This document shows, piece by piece, positions 1-9,185 of a stretch of 64,000 nucleotides of DNA (positions are counted from its first letter, which is position 1; every line of letters begins with the position of its first letter). The DNA is taken from NCBI GenBank assembly GCA_015680685.1, contig MNCI01000003.1, positions 237,794 to 301,793 on the forward strand, written 5' to 3'. Below the pieces are notes generated by a model, which had not been told where the DNA came from, searched no databases, and was given only the letters and a program-made list of their open reading frames with translations. The DNA comes from Gnetum montanum. Its lineage: Eukaryota > Streptophyta > Gnetopsida > Gnetales > Gnetaceae. The position numbers and the translations under genes are program-made.

Positions 1-102
1 GCGATGTATCATGGGCCGCGATATCGCATATGCGATGTATCATGGGCCATGATATTGCGTATGTGATGTCTGATGGGCCACGATATCGCGTACGCGATAT
101 CG
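1..102. repeat. 31-bp tandem repeat array in U3 with a palindromic end
   Basis: Three copies of a 31-bp unit start at 1, 32 and 63, each with a GGGCC core and a GATATCG or GATATTG box. The last copy runs into a perfect 22-bp palindrome at 81-102, with half-site CGATATCGCGT. The array ends 18 bp before the TATA box at 120, so it sits where U3 enhancers lie in plant LTRs. That it is an enhancer is inference. Confidence 0.8.
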
Positions 103-528
103 CAGCTAGCCACAATTTCTATAAATAAGAGGCGACTCTCCCTTGTTCAATGATCCCATTTTTAGTGTAGCGAAGCTTTGGCAGTTTGATCCCTCCAGAG
201 TTAGAATTTTTCCCGTGTCTGCCCGCAGTGTGGTGAATGTGATTGTACGGTGTCTTTATTCGAGTGTGCCGTACTTGGACATGCACATGACCAGCAATAA
301 AGATCGAGATTACTTCATCATTGCAGCATTCACTTAGTTTATTTTATTGTTATTTATTTAATGTTATTTATCGCTTTCATAGCGCGGTGTGAGTACGACT
401 TAGCTACGAGCATCTACGGGTGTGTACGGCTAGTTAAGGAATCGATTGCTCATCGCGATTAGTTTCTCACTCTTGAACTCCTAGAAGCGGAACGAGTACG
501 ACTTGATTACGAGCATTTAAGTGTGACT

Positions 529-660
529 GCTTGGTAGCCCAGTGGTGTAGCTAGTGGGATCTACGCTTGGTAACCCAGTGGCGTATTTGGGGTTTGCGCT
601 TGGTAATCCTAGTGGCGTACCTAGGCCTATGCTTGGTAGTCCCAGTGGCAGTCGTGCACG
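529..660 (+). repeat. Four-copy tandem repeat within the LTR (GGTAACCCAGTGGCG type)
   Basis: Four copies of a 31-35 bp unit begin with gcttggta and contain a cccagtggcgta-like core. The LTRs at 12364, 21570 and 57930 carry only two related motifs (ttggtaacccagtaacg and tttggtaatcccagcag), so this copy looks locally expanded. No open frame of note is kept. Confidence 0.75.
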
Positions 661-996
661 AAGTCCAAGATGTGTATAGTTGATCAAGGAATCGGTTGCT
701 CGTCGCACTTAGGCTAGATTAGATTTTCTTTACGCTTTTCCTCTTAGCTTAGAATTAGTTAATATTATTTTCCATTACCATCAGGAGGAGCGTTAGAATT
801 AGAACACATCATACACCTCATCTAGGCTAAACCATACGTGACATATGCAAAACTAGTCTAGATGGGAAGACAGCGAACTGCGACCTCAGACTAACTATCT
901 AGGTGCCACAACTAGTCCATCTGCGGAGTTTGACCGGATCGTGCGTGCGACGCTCGTTTCGTATGGTTGAGTGTAGGGGTACCTCGCCACTCATCA

Positions 997-1813
997 ACTC
1001 TCTAGAGTGCCCTTGTCCCCTTTCTTGGCTGTTTTGTCTATGACTTCCACTTTGCCTACCTTTATCCATATGGTCTTTTTCTTTATGATTGTGTTCAGAT
1101 ATTGAAGGAGAGAGTGAAGGAGATGATGAAGGTGAAGAATAAGGAGAACTGTCACCATGATGGTGTCTGCTACCTTCTCTTTTGCGGTCTTGGCCCCGAT
1201 CACGATTACGATCATAATGTCCACCTTTATCATGAGTTCATGTCCCTTTTTCGGACCCTTTGTGCTCGTGGGTATCAGAACCTGGGTTATGAATAGTGGA
1301 ATGAAGGTTCTGATACACAACCCCTTAGCCAAATTCAAGGGGAGGAACATCATTATGTGGGCGACTACCTAAGGTAGGTTCACCACCCTCATTTTTACTT
1401 AAGACATGTGGGGCATCCTGGGACCACTTACCCTTCAAAGACTTATGATATCTCTCCTGTTGCAAGTCCCTTTGATGTTGTGCCTCTGTGGGATAGTATT
1501 CTCTTGAGTCATGGTCTTGCACAACGTATTCTACATGTAAGTATGGTATGCCAATTCGTGTGAGAGCACGAAGAAGCATGCTCGGGACTAAACGATTGGG
1601 AGGTAACACTATGTTACCTTCTAAGTCTTGCCAATGCAGTTGTTCATCTTGATTGAGGATAAAGGTAAAGTCTGTTATATACTCATCGGGATGAGTATAT
1701 ACCACTCGAACTTGTTGAGGGACTAGCGGATCAACATCATGTGTATTACACCGTTGACTGTTTCTTGTTTCAGACCTAGGCGGTGAGGCACTTTCATACC
1801 AAGAAGGAAACAT
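997..1813 (-). pseudogene. Athila/Tat-type gag N-terminal fragment
   Basis: A 162-codon reading frame (1813 down to 1325) matches the gag N-termini of elements B, C and D. The shared landmarks are HPDEY, DFTFIL, DEQLHW and EGNI followed by a VPSML segment. The region continues to 997 in another frame with histidine- and lysine-rich low complexity. Gag is the structural protein of the retrotransposon particle. The fragment ends abruptly where the forward LTR (1-996) begins, and all later gag and pol are missing. The primer binding site and 5' LTR lie just upstream on the minus strand. Confidence 0.8.
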
Positions 1814-1930
1814 ACTTGTCTATTCAATGTGCAATGTATTCTTGTTTATTATTTTCTCAACCAATACTAAGGGTTTGTTCCAATGATGTGAATGATTTCC
1901 TATCTTCTAGTTAGCACACAAACAACTAAG

Positions 1931-1948
1931 TCCCCAACAACGGTGCCA
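1931..1948 (-). other. Primer binding site, tRNA-Asp type
   Basis: The minus strand reads TGGCACCGTTGTTGGGGA, close to the tRNA-Asp-complementary primer site used by Athila and Tat elements. It sits one base from the LTR edge at 1950. Confidence 0.75.
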
Positions 1949-1949
1949 A

Positions 1950-2577
1950 TGATGAGTAGCAAGGTACCTCTACACTCAACCATACGAATACGAGCGTTTC
2001 ACGCACGATTCGGTCGAATTCCAAGGACTAAGTGCTTATGCACCCTTGTAGAACAAGGATGGGTTGGTTGATCATTGTCTTCCCAAGCTTACCTGTATGT
2101 CACGATTGTATGGTTAAGTAAGCTTGAGGCATATGATTTTTATAGCTTTTATGTTTTTATGTCCTACGTTAGTAGGGAAGGAGAGAGGTAACTAAGTGAC
2201 TAATTTAACTTAACTAATCATTAACTAAGTTCTAACTAATCCTAACACTAGCATCCGTTCCCACTTGCCGTACATATCTTGAACTAGTGCAACACTGCTG
2301 GGATTACCAAATGTTAATCGTTACTGGGTTACCAAGCGTTACACGCATGCTTGAAGTGGTTGTGCTTGTGTAATTTAATGATTTGCTTAATTGATCAAAA
2401 TGAATTATTGTGCTAATAACAGAAATGTAAAGTGCATAAAATAAAATAAATGCATAAGAAAATAAAATAAAAGAAATGCGTAAGAAAAAAAATCTCAAGT
2501 GCTGCAAGGATGATTAAAGAGCTCGTCTTTATTGTCATACATAAGGTGTGCTCAGGTACACAATGCTCGAATAAAGT
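1950..2577 (-). repeat. Truncated 5' LTR (reverse), U3 missing
   Basis: It starts at the family terminus (TGATGAGTAGC on the plus strand) and follows the other reversed LTRs through the polyadenylation-signal region near 2575. Homology then stops: the U3 with its dyad array and TATA box is absent. The sequence beyond 2577 belongs to the CCR4-like exon fragment block. A deletion or unequal recombination removed the promoter half. Confidence 0.8.
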
Positions 2578-2602
2578 CTAGTTGGAATTAGTATAGAAAT
2601 TT

Positions 2603-2880
2603 TCATGGCAAGACTTTTTGTAGGCATAAAACATCAACATCCAAATCTTTTGACTCTACTAAGATGCATGGGTATCGATATTTGTGCCACTCCAAAGCCC
2701 AGGATGGACATAGTAGATGTTGTTTCTCACTTGCTAGGGATCTTGCAAGCATGTTATATGTTGCAACTTTCATTCTCATTCTTGGATTCTCTTCTAGATC
2801 ATTTTTGTTCATAGGTATCATATACCTTGTTGAAACATAATATGAATCTCCATGTTGTTTTGTCGCATGATTTGACTGCA
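2603..2880 (-). pseudogene. Exon fragment of a CCR4-type deadenylase (endonuclease/exonuclease/phosphatase fold)
   Basis: The translation contains VATYNMLA, CPSWALEWHKYR and DVDVLCLQKV in the order and spacing of the first motifs of the EEP nuclease domain in plant CCR4 proteins, which shorten mRNA poly(A) tails. The minus strand reads TTTATTTTGCAG just before the frame, a good 3' splice acceptor, so this looks like a true exon start at 2880. The family glutamate of the LQEV motif, a metal ligand, is lysine here. A stop follows within a few codons and no later nuclease motifs are seen. The fragment is joined to a truncated LTR only about 25 bp downstream. It is a pseudogene or captured exon; the family assignment is from motif recognition only. 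Confidence 0.65.
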
Positions 2881-2881
2881 A

Positions 2882-3582
2882 AATAAATTAATATATCTTT
2901 TCTTAACCATTTTTGTTTATCAACTGATTCATTGACTAATAATCAGCTGATACTGATACATCAATTGATTCTTCAACTAATTCCAGTAACATTTAGCTAC
3001 ATTATCTAATTTTAGTAATATATGATTATATCATCTAATTCTTAACATTCTTTCTACCACTATTATGAACATTCACTTTGGTAGTATAACTAATGATAAG
3101 CCATAGTGATCTTAAGGCTATCTACAAAGATTAAGCACTTAATCTTAATGTCCCAAAAGATTGAATTCATTAGTCCCAACAGTTGAATTCTAAGGCATGA
3201 ATAATTATCCTTATGTTGTTGATTTTTAAGGCATGGTTCATAATATCATTTAATTATTGGATATTTGGATGATAAATTTGACCCCACCATTGAGTTTAAA
3301 AGGGTAAAAAATGTTGGAAATGACTATTCATTTGTTGAAAAAGGACATTGCATGCTTGAGTTATGCTAAAATTAAGCTTTTGAGGGTTTTAAGGCACTAT
3401 ATTAGGTAAGAGGTGAAAACTATTTTTGGGGGTTCCAAGGGGCGGATCTAACTTTACTATTATGTTTGGAAGGTTGAAATTTATAGGAAACAACTCTTTG
3501 TTCATCAAAATAAGCTCCCAAACTCAAAGGTTATGGCTTTTGAGGTTGAGGACCTTTGGTATGAAAAATAAAACTTCTCGAC
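2882..3582. other. No recognisable feature
   Basis: AT-rich sequence. It may be former intron upstream of the CCR4-like exon on the minus strand, but no further exon was recognised. Confidence 0.5.
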
Positions 3583-3641
3583 AGGTCACCCATCCTAGTA
3601 CTACTCCCAAACAAGCATCCTTAATTGCAAAATTCTTATTT
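3583..3641 (-). repeat. 5S rRNA-derived fragment (possible Cassandra-type or SINE remnant)
   Basis: The plus strand reads AGGTCACCCATCCTAGTACT, the exact complement of the 3' half of plant 5S rRNA around the internal promoter C box. It is followed by a diverging stretch (actcccaaacaagcatcctt) still alignable to the A-box side. On the minus strand the C box and the intermediate element region are kept. It is too short and diverged to be a functional 5S gene. Cassandra elements carry such 5S sequence in their LTRs, so this may be an LTR remnant; a plain 5S pseudogene fits equally well. Confidence 0.7.
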
Positions 3642-3794
3642 CATGTGATGTCAACACATCAAATTCTTTTTTGAAATTTTTTTGCCACATTCCTAATTTT
3701 AAACTAACATTTCAACAAACAGAAATTTTAAATTCTTTGTCACTTAATGAAAAGTTTAAATTTTCTATCAATTGATAGATAATTAAAATTCATT

Positions 3795-4107
3795 GGAGGT
3801 GGTAATGATCTACAATGCTGGTGGTGTCCATGGGCACTAAAGGTGGTAGTGATTTGCAGGGCCAATGGTGTCTGTGGAGCACGAGGATGGTGATGATCTA
3901 CAATGGGGATAGTGTTTGCAGAGTGCCAGAGGTGACAGTGATCCATAGTGTCGAGGTGTCTATGGAGCATTGGAGGTGGTAGTAATCCACAATGTTGATG
4001 GTGTCCATGGAGTGTCAGAGGTGGTAGTGATCTATGGTGTTGACCATGTTTGTGGAGTGCTAGAGGTGACGGTGATTTGTAGCACCATCGGTGTCTAAGG
4101 GCATCAT
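3795..4107. repeat. 45-bp minisatellite, about seven copies
   Basis: Imperfect units of 44-45 bp begin with gaggtggtagtgatc and end with a tggtgtccatggagtg-like segment. Because 45 is a multiple of three, an open frame runs through on the minus strand; it is histidine- and proline-rich with no other sign of coding. Confidence 0.85.
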
Positions 4108-4790
4108 GGAGGTTGAAAATCATGATGGATTTTTAGGCGACGATAGAGGTGATGGCAATAGTAGCGGCACAATCAGTGGTGATGGTGATGGTGATGGCAA
4201 CATAGTGTTAGCAAAAATGACAAGTGGTAGGCATTGAAAAATGTGATGAGGGTTTCTACAATAAGCAAGGATTTCTACAATGGGGTTTCAATGGTGGCAT
4301 CTGTGCAATAGGTAGCGTGCAGCAAAGGAGAAGTGGTAAAGTGGAGCAATGATGGGGTAGAGATCAAGCAGTGGGGCTAGTGGCGAAGGTGAGACGCAGT
4401 GTCAATAGTGTTGGGCAACCCATGAAGTGAGGTGATAGAACAAAGGTGGGTGTTTATAGCACATGAGAGTGTAGGGGAAGTGGATAGTGTGATGTGTGAG
4501 GGAGAGAGAGTAGACAGTGGTGGAGGTCAATCATGATGTGGGCTACATTGAGTGAGTGAGGTTTTGACAAGGCTGTACCGCCCTTGTAAAGTTATGTGGT
4601 GCGGTGTATGAGAGGTTGAATGCAATGAAGGTAGTAGAAGCAGTGGGATGCTAGGGTCGATTCAGGCACTGGTAGTGGGGCCAAAGCATCACATCGTGGG
4701 TTACTACGGATTGTGGGTTGCCCTTGTGTGGTTGCTTGGCAAGTAGAGGGCAATGGCCCCAACAAGGCTAGCATGACCTACCTTTTTTTA
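4108..4790. repeat. Low-complexity GTG/GAT-rich sequence
   Basis: Short irregular repeats of ggtgatgg, gtggtag and gcaatgg kinds continue from the minisatellite. No coding evidence. Confidence 0.5.
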
Positions 4791-4823
4791 ATTATATTAT
4801 ATTTATTATATATATATATATAT
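4790..4823. repeat. TA-rich microsatellite
   Basis: An interrupted run of TA and TTA units with a 16-base pure (TA) core. Confidence 0.8.
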
Positions 4824-5465
4824 TTCGAAAGGGGGTTTGAGTTTGTACCCAGAACCTCATGCTACCAAAAAAAAAAGATTTTAAGCTGATAAAAATTTAA
4901 TGTTATTTAATGCACACAAAATGAGAAACTTTAAACATCAATATCTTTCAAATCATAAGTCTAATGAAGATTAAGTTTGTATCATTAGAATCATCTTGAC
5001 GAGCATTATGCATTAGACATAGTTTTAGGGTTCAAAAACGAAGTTGGATTTTTTTTTTCAAGTTTTTAAAAGATCCAAACTAGCTTATTCTACCAAAAGA
5101 ACATTGCCAAGTTGATATATGGAAGACATAATGACTTATAAATGACTCTAAATTGCTTAGGATAATGAGTTTCAACAAAACAAGATTAATTCAGGTCATG
5201 GTTACTAACTTTTTAAGAGAAACTTAACAATGACCTTAATCAATTCATATTTATAATATTAAGATGGGTAAGAGTTACTAGACCAGTGTATCCTTATTTT
5301 ACCAAAATCTCTTGCAATTGATGAATATAGATAATCTTAGACATGTGGTGCAAATGGTGGCGGTCCATGATTCTTCATAGTTCATGGCTTTGTGGTTCAT
5401 CATTAGGTTGTAGTTAGCCCATAGTTCTGAATAGCCCTTGGGTTGTGGTTTGCTTTGGTACCAAT
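4824..5465. other. No clear feature
   Basis: AT-rich sequence. The last bases, gctttggtacca at about 5452-5463, resemble a reversed initiator-tRNA-Met primer site (complement TGGTACCAAAGC), which suggests an old reversed LTR starting at 5466. Confidence 0.3.
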
Positions 5466-5600
5466 TGTGACATCCTATCCTCGAATGTCATTGCAAATGT
5501 CAAATATACGTTATATTAGACATTATCTGTAAGAAGAAAATATACCAAATGTGAAATGTATGTAACATTTGACATTATGCGTAAAGGAAATAACAAGGAA
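5466..5600 (-). repeat. Possible reversed LTR start with a 52-bp direct duplication
   Basis: TGTGACATCC at 5466 directly follows the primer-site-like sequence. Two 52-bp units begin at 5494 and 5546, each starting CAAATGT and ending near GTAA. The other LTR end and any internal coding sequence were not found, so the LTR reading is tentative; the duplication itself is plain. Confidence 0.35.
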
Positions 5601-6560
5601 AATGCAGAAAGAGAAAGAAAAGAATGCTTTATTGATTAGGGATGGAGTCTCTAGATCATGCTTTGTGAATATTCATTGGGGTTTTCTTCCTTCGACATCT
5701 ATCCTTTAGAGGCAATTTGACACTGCTACCACGTGTAGACCTATAATCGACTAGAATGGATGGGCAATCCTCCAACTATCCAACTTCACCTAGCTCCTGT
5801 AACTTACCTTTATTGGCTTCACCACTCCATGCTGGCATGACCTCTAAGCCTAGGTATAAATGCCTTAGGTCAAACCCCCAAAGGTTACCTCAAGAGATAC
5901 ATCCATTATTACAATGCACCCTTCCAGATATTAATTAAAACTATCCTTTTAGGTCTTGTTACAATAATAATAACATTTGTTATGAAGAAGCACCATCTTT
6001 GTTATGTAACAACATCATTTGGGAATGGGGATGTGATAGTTAGTACCTCCAAAGTGGGTTGTAGGAGTTGTTGATGATTCCTTGAAAGAGGAGAAACCAT
6101 TGGAGTTGTAGACTCCTATGTAGAATCTTGAATATTTAAGCTTTGATGAGAGCAAATAGCCACATGTTAAAGATCAAGTTAAACCAAAGATGAATAAGAG
6201 AAGCCATGAATAGGTAAGTGAGTCTAAGCTTTACCTTGTAGATATTGTAGTTTTTCACTTCGGCTCGGTAGTGATTTGTTCTTGAAGTTTTGAGTATGTT
6301 GTACACAATGAAAGTAATGTAACTTTTGATGTCATTGTTGGTAAAACCAAGACTAATAGTGATAATATGTCTAATTTTGTATTTGATGATTATGGCTATA
6401 ATGGTAGTCATTATGAGAAGATCATTATTAATGTTGATGTGGACATTGATAGTGATGAAATTAATTATCTTGGCTATGAAATGGATCAATAGTATGAAGG
6501 TAATCTACATTGTGATTTTGATAGTGAAGGAAGGATGAGTAAGAGACTTTCCAACACCAA
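5601..6560. other. No recognisable coding feature
   Basis: AT-rich sequence. From about 6330 a forward frame rich in Asp, Asn and Tyr codons leads towards the chromovirus remnant, but I could not assign it to a domain. Confidence 0.4.
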
Positions 6561-6579
6561 GAAGAAGAATGTTGAGTTT

Positions 6580-7260
6580 TCGTATAATAATGATTTTCAT
6601 GTTACTCTTGGAAAAAACCCATTTGAGATGAACTATGGATTCTGTCCAAAGATGATGGACACTTTGAAGAGCTTTGATGGTGAAGCTTAACTTAGTGATG
6701 ATTTTATGCAAAAGATAAGAAATCTCCATGTACAAGTAAAATTAAATCTTAAGAACAAGGCTAGAGAGAGAGTCCTCAAAAGGAATGAGGTAAAATAAAA
6801 GTCTAATTTTTCTATTGGTAACTTAGTTTGGATGCACTTGAAGAAGAAGAAATTAATAGGTGTTAACTTCTCCAAATTAAAAGCCAAGAAGATGTGGCCT
6901 TTAAAAATCAAGGCTAAAATTAATGATAATGCTTTTGAGATTAATTTACCAAATGATATTGATATGTCTTTTGTATTTAATATTTCAAATCTTGTGCACT
7001 ATCATGGACCAGCTAGTGAGGAGATCATTAGGGTAGTATTGATGAGTTGAAGGGGACTATTGATCAATCCAAGCCTTCAATGGAGAGGAAGGTAATCATA
7101 CTCAAGTAGATGAAAGCTTCTATCACTCGGGAAGTTAAGAGAAATGAATACTTGATCCATTAGAAGGATTAGTCCACTGATGATGTTGTATGGATCCATG
7201 AGACCAAACTTGTTGAGTGGGGAATTACTTCTACCCCTACTCCATTGTTCACATGGGTTC
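6580..7260 (+). pseudogene. Ty3 chromovirus integrase C-terminus and chromodomain remnant
   Basis: The forward frame shows NPFEMNYG, then a segment ending ARERVLKRNEVK, then GNLVWMHLKKKK, KLKAKKMWPLKI and INDNAFEINLP followed by FNISNLVHYHG. This is the usual order in the C-terminal part of plant chromovirus integrase, which joins element cDNA to chromosomal DNA. Downstream, about 7130-7215, YLIH followed by W and an ETKL box resembles the chromodomain that targets such integrases to chromatin. Several stops interrupt it. The catalytic core, reverse transcriptase and gag are not seen. Lysine-rich codon drift and short frames mark it as old. Confidence 0.7.
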
Positions 7261-8241
7261 ACTTTTTGGAGGGTGGAAGAGCTAGTGTAGGGACATCTCT
7301 TCTGATCCCCTTATTCTATCCCAATTTAGGAAACAATCATAACATGATGGAAAAGGATGGAAATAGCTAGGGAGAATGTGAAAAGACTTGGAAAACATCT
7401 AAAAAACCTAGAGATGAGTTGAGGAAAGGTTTATAAGGTTCTTATCTTCTAGTTTGACATATATATTAATATATTGATCATTGTTGATGGAAGCATGGAG
7501 TATGAGAAAGAGCTCTTGAGAGTGAAGAATTGAGCAAGATAGAGTAAATGAGCACATTAGGTAAGTGCAATTGGTGATTAGAGCTCTAAGATTGGCTTGT
7601 GGTGTGTTGGTCTATGTGTTCTATTCTCTTATATTGCACTTGTGAGTTGAGATCTTAGTCTTGGGTTGTGATGGGTTTTTAGATGTTTGTGGGTTGTGGG
7701 AACTTGATTGTAATCTTATAATTGCATTAATTGAAGATAGCTAGTTTTCTTATTTTCTAGTAAATAAGTTTTATCTTTGCATAATACCTGGATTTAGTAT
7801 TCAAAAATGATTTAATTATGGAGTGAACCTACTCTAATCTTCCCATATGGACCCTTGGTTCATCTCTTCTAGGTTTGGTAAAAGTCCTAGGCCTTGAGGT
7901 CCTCCTTATTCTAGGACTTGTTTGATCCCCTTTAGGATTGTTTGTGATAGTTGGATATAGTCTTTGAATGTATTAAGGGTCCAAATAAGCATATGAGACC
8001 CTTGCCTGTTGTATTTCACTCCAATTCTCTTAGATATAGATCTTATTATTTCTCTTAATAGTGTTTTCATTGTGTGATGGACTATTGACCCTATGTGAAG
8101 AAGACATGTTTTTAGTTAGTAATGTGTATGTGATTTAAAATATTAATATTTTTTAAAAGAGAAATCATTAATGTTTTTACAATGATTATTTATAATATAA
8201 CTAATGTAGATTACTATTACCATTCCTAATAATAGTGTCAA
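7261..8241. other. Probable chromovirus 3' flank/LTR region, boundaries not resolved
   Basis: TGTAGGGACATC near 7278 could be an LTR start after the chromodomain, but no second copy lies in the window to prove it. The end of this stretch (cctaataatagtgtcaatgatgag) is a degraded version of the primer-site junction that precedes the reversed LTR at 8242. Confidence 0.35.
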
Positions 8242-9185
8242 TGATGAGTGGTAAGTGTTCCCTATGCCCAACATATGAATTACAAGCATTCACATGTAAT
8301 CTAGTTGAATTCTATAGATGGAACTAGTGTGATATCTAGATCATTAAGTATTGATCGCAGGTCATTGTCTTCTCACTTGGGCTAGTGGTAGCATTATTAC
8401 ATATAGTTTAGTCTAAAGTGAGGCATATGATTATTGATGTTATGCAACTATGGCTAAGCTATATAAAAACATGAAAACTAATCATTTAAATAATTTAACT
8501 AATAATAATAAGATAAATCCTAAACTATCCTAAGTGTGATGAGTGTTCCCATCTTGTTGTACATATCTTGAACTCACATATCCACTACTAGGATTACTAA
8601 GTGTTATGCTACTAGGTGAACTAAGAAAATATATGTTTATGCTTAAAATTGTTCATGTTTATTGTGCCAATTGATTAATGTACATGAAAATGTAAATATT
8701 AACTAAGTACATAGAAAGTAAATTATATTAAAAATAAATATATTCTATGTTAAAGTGCTGCAATGAATATGAATCAATCTTGATCTTATTATCGTTCATG
8801 GAATGTGTCTAGGTACAGTGCCACTTAAATAAGACATCATATAATTAACTCAAATCTATACTGTGACCACTTACTAACTATTTGCTAAGATTATGTAAAA
8901 AACTGCAAGAGTTTGGCTATATTATTAATCAAGTGATATTAAATATGTGGCAAATGCTCATATATTTATAGATATAAAAAGAGACTGTATTGATGTGATG
9001 TAGCATCTACGATATAGTAGATGCAACGTAGCATCGATGATGTAGTAGCTAACTAAGATGTGTCGATGCAGATGTGATGTAGCATTGATGATGTAGTAGT
9101 TAACTAAGATGTGTCGATGCAGATGTGATGTAGCATATTCGATATTGTAGTCGACTGATATACTTGACAAAAAAATGTTTCATCA
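8242..9185 (-). repeat. Reversed LTR, third Athila/Tat-type subfamily
   Basis: It starts TGATGAGTGG on the plus strand after a decayed primer-site sequence. It shares with the other LTRs the blocks cttcccacttg/cttgtt, aggattacta and the frame around 8800 that corresponds to the polyadenylation region. It ends tttCATCA at 9185. Its U3 carries its own repeats. No matching partner LTR and no clean target duplication is visible, so this is a truncated element or decayed solo LTR. Confidence 0.6.
9001..9140. repeat. U3 dyad plus 51-bp tandem repeat
   Basis: GCATCTAC at about 9003 is mirrored by GTAGATGC after a 6-base GATATA spacer. It is followed by two copies of a 51-bp unit (9032-9082 and 9083-9133) starting CATYGATGATGTAG and the start of a third at 9134. 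This is the same U3 position as the GATATCG arrays of the other subfamilies. Confidence 0.8.

Larger units (their letters stand above)
1..996 (+). repeat. LTR of an Athila/Tat-type element, forward, start outside or at window edge
   Basis: The sequence matches, in forward orientation, the reversed LTRs at 31144-31976 and 37403-38207. It has U3 dyad repeats, a TATA box (TATAAATA, 120-127) followed by an aagaggcg block, a stretch with GGTAAYCCAG motifs, and the terminal GGTACCTCGCCACTCATCA ending at 996. The LTR ends with CA as expected. Its beginning is not certain, because the first 93 bases are tandem repeats that each could hold the start. It abuts a gag fragment of the same family in the opposite orientation, so it is either a solo LTR or the end of an element lying to the left. 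Confidence 0.85.

Noticed and set aside
1-1000. CRISPR-like array from the 31-bp repeats
   Set aside because: The repeats are contiguous without spacers and lie in an LTR U3 of a plant element.
3583-3641. A functional 5S rRNA gene
   Set aside because: Only the C-box half is exact; the A-box side and the 5' half are lost.
3740-4123. 127-codon His/Pro-rich minus-strand frame
   Set aside because: Explained by the 45-bp minisatellite, whose length keeps any frame open.
8958-9170. 70-codon minus-strand frame
   Set aside because: Produced by the 51-bp repeat (a multiple of three) in the U3 of the reversed LTR.
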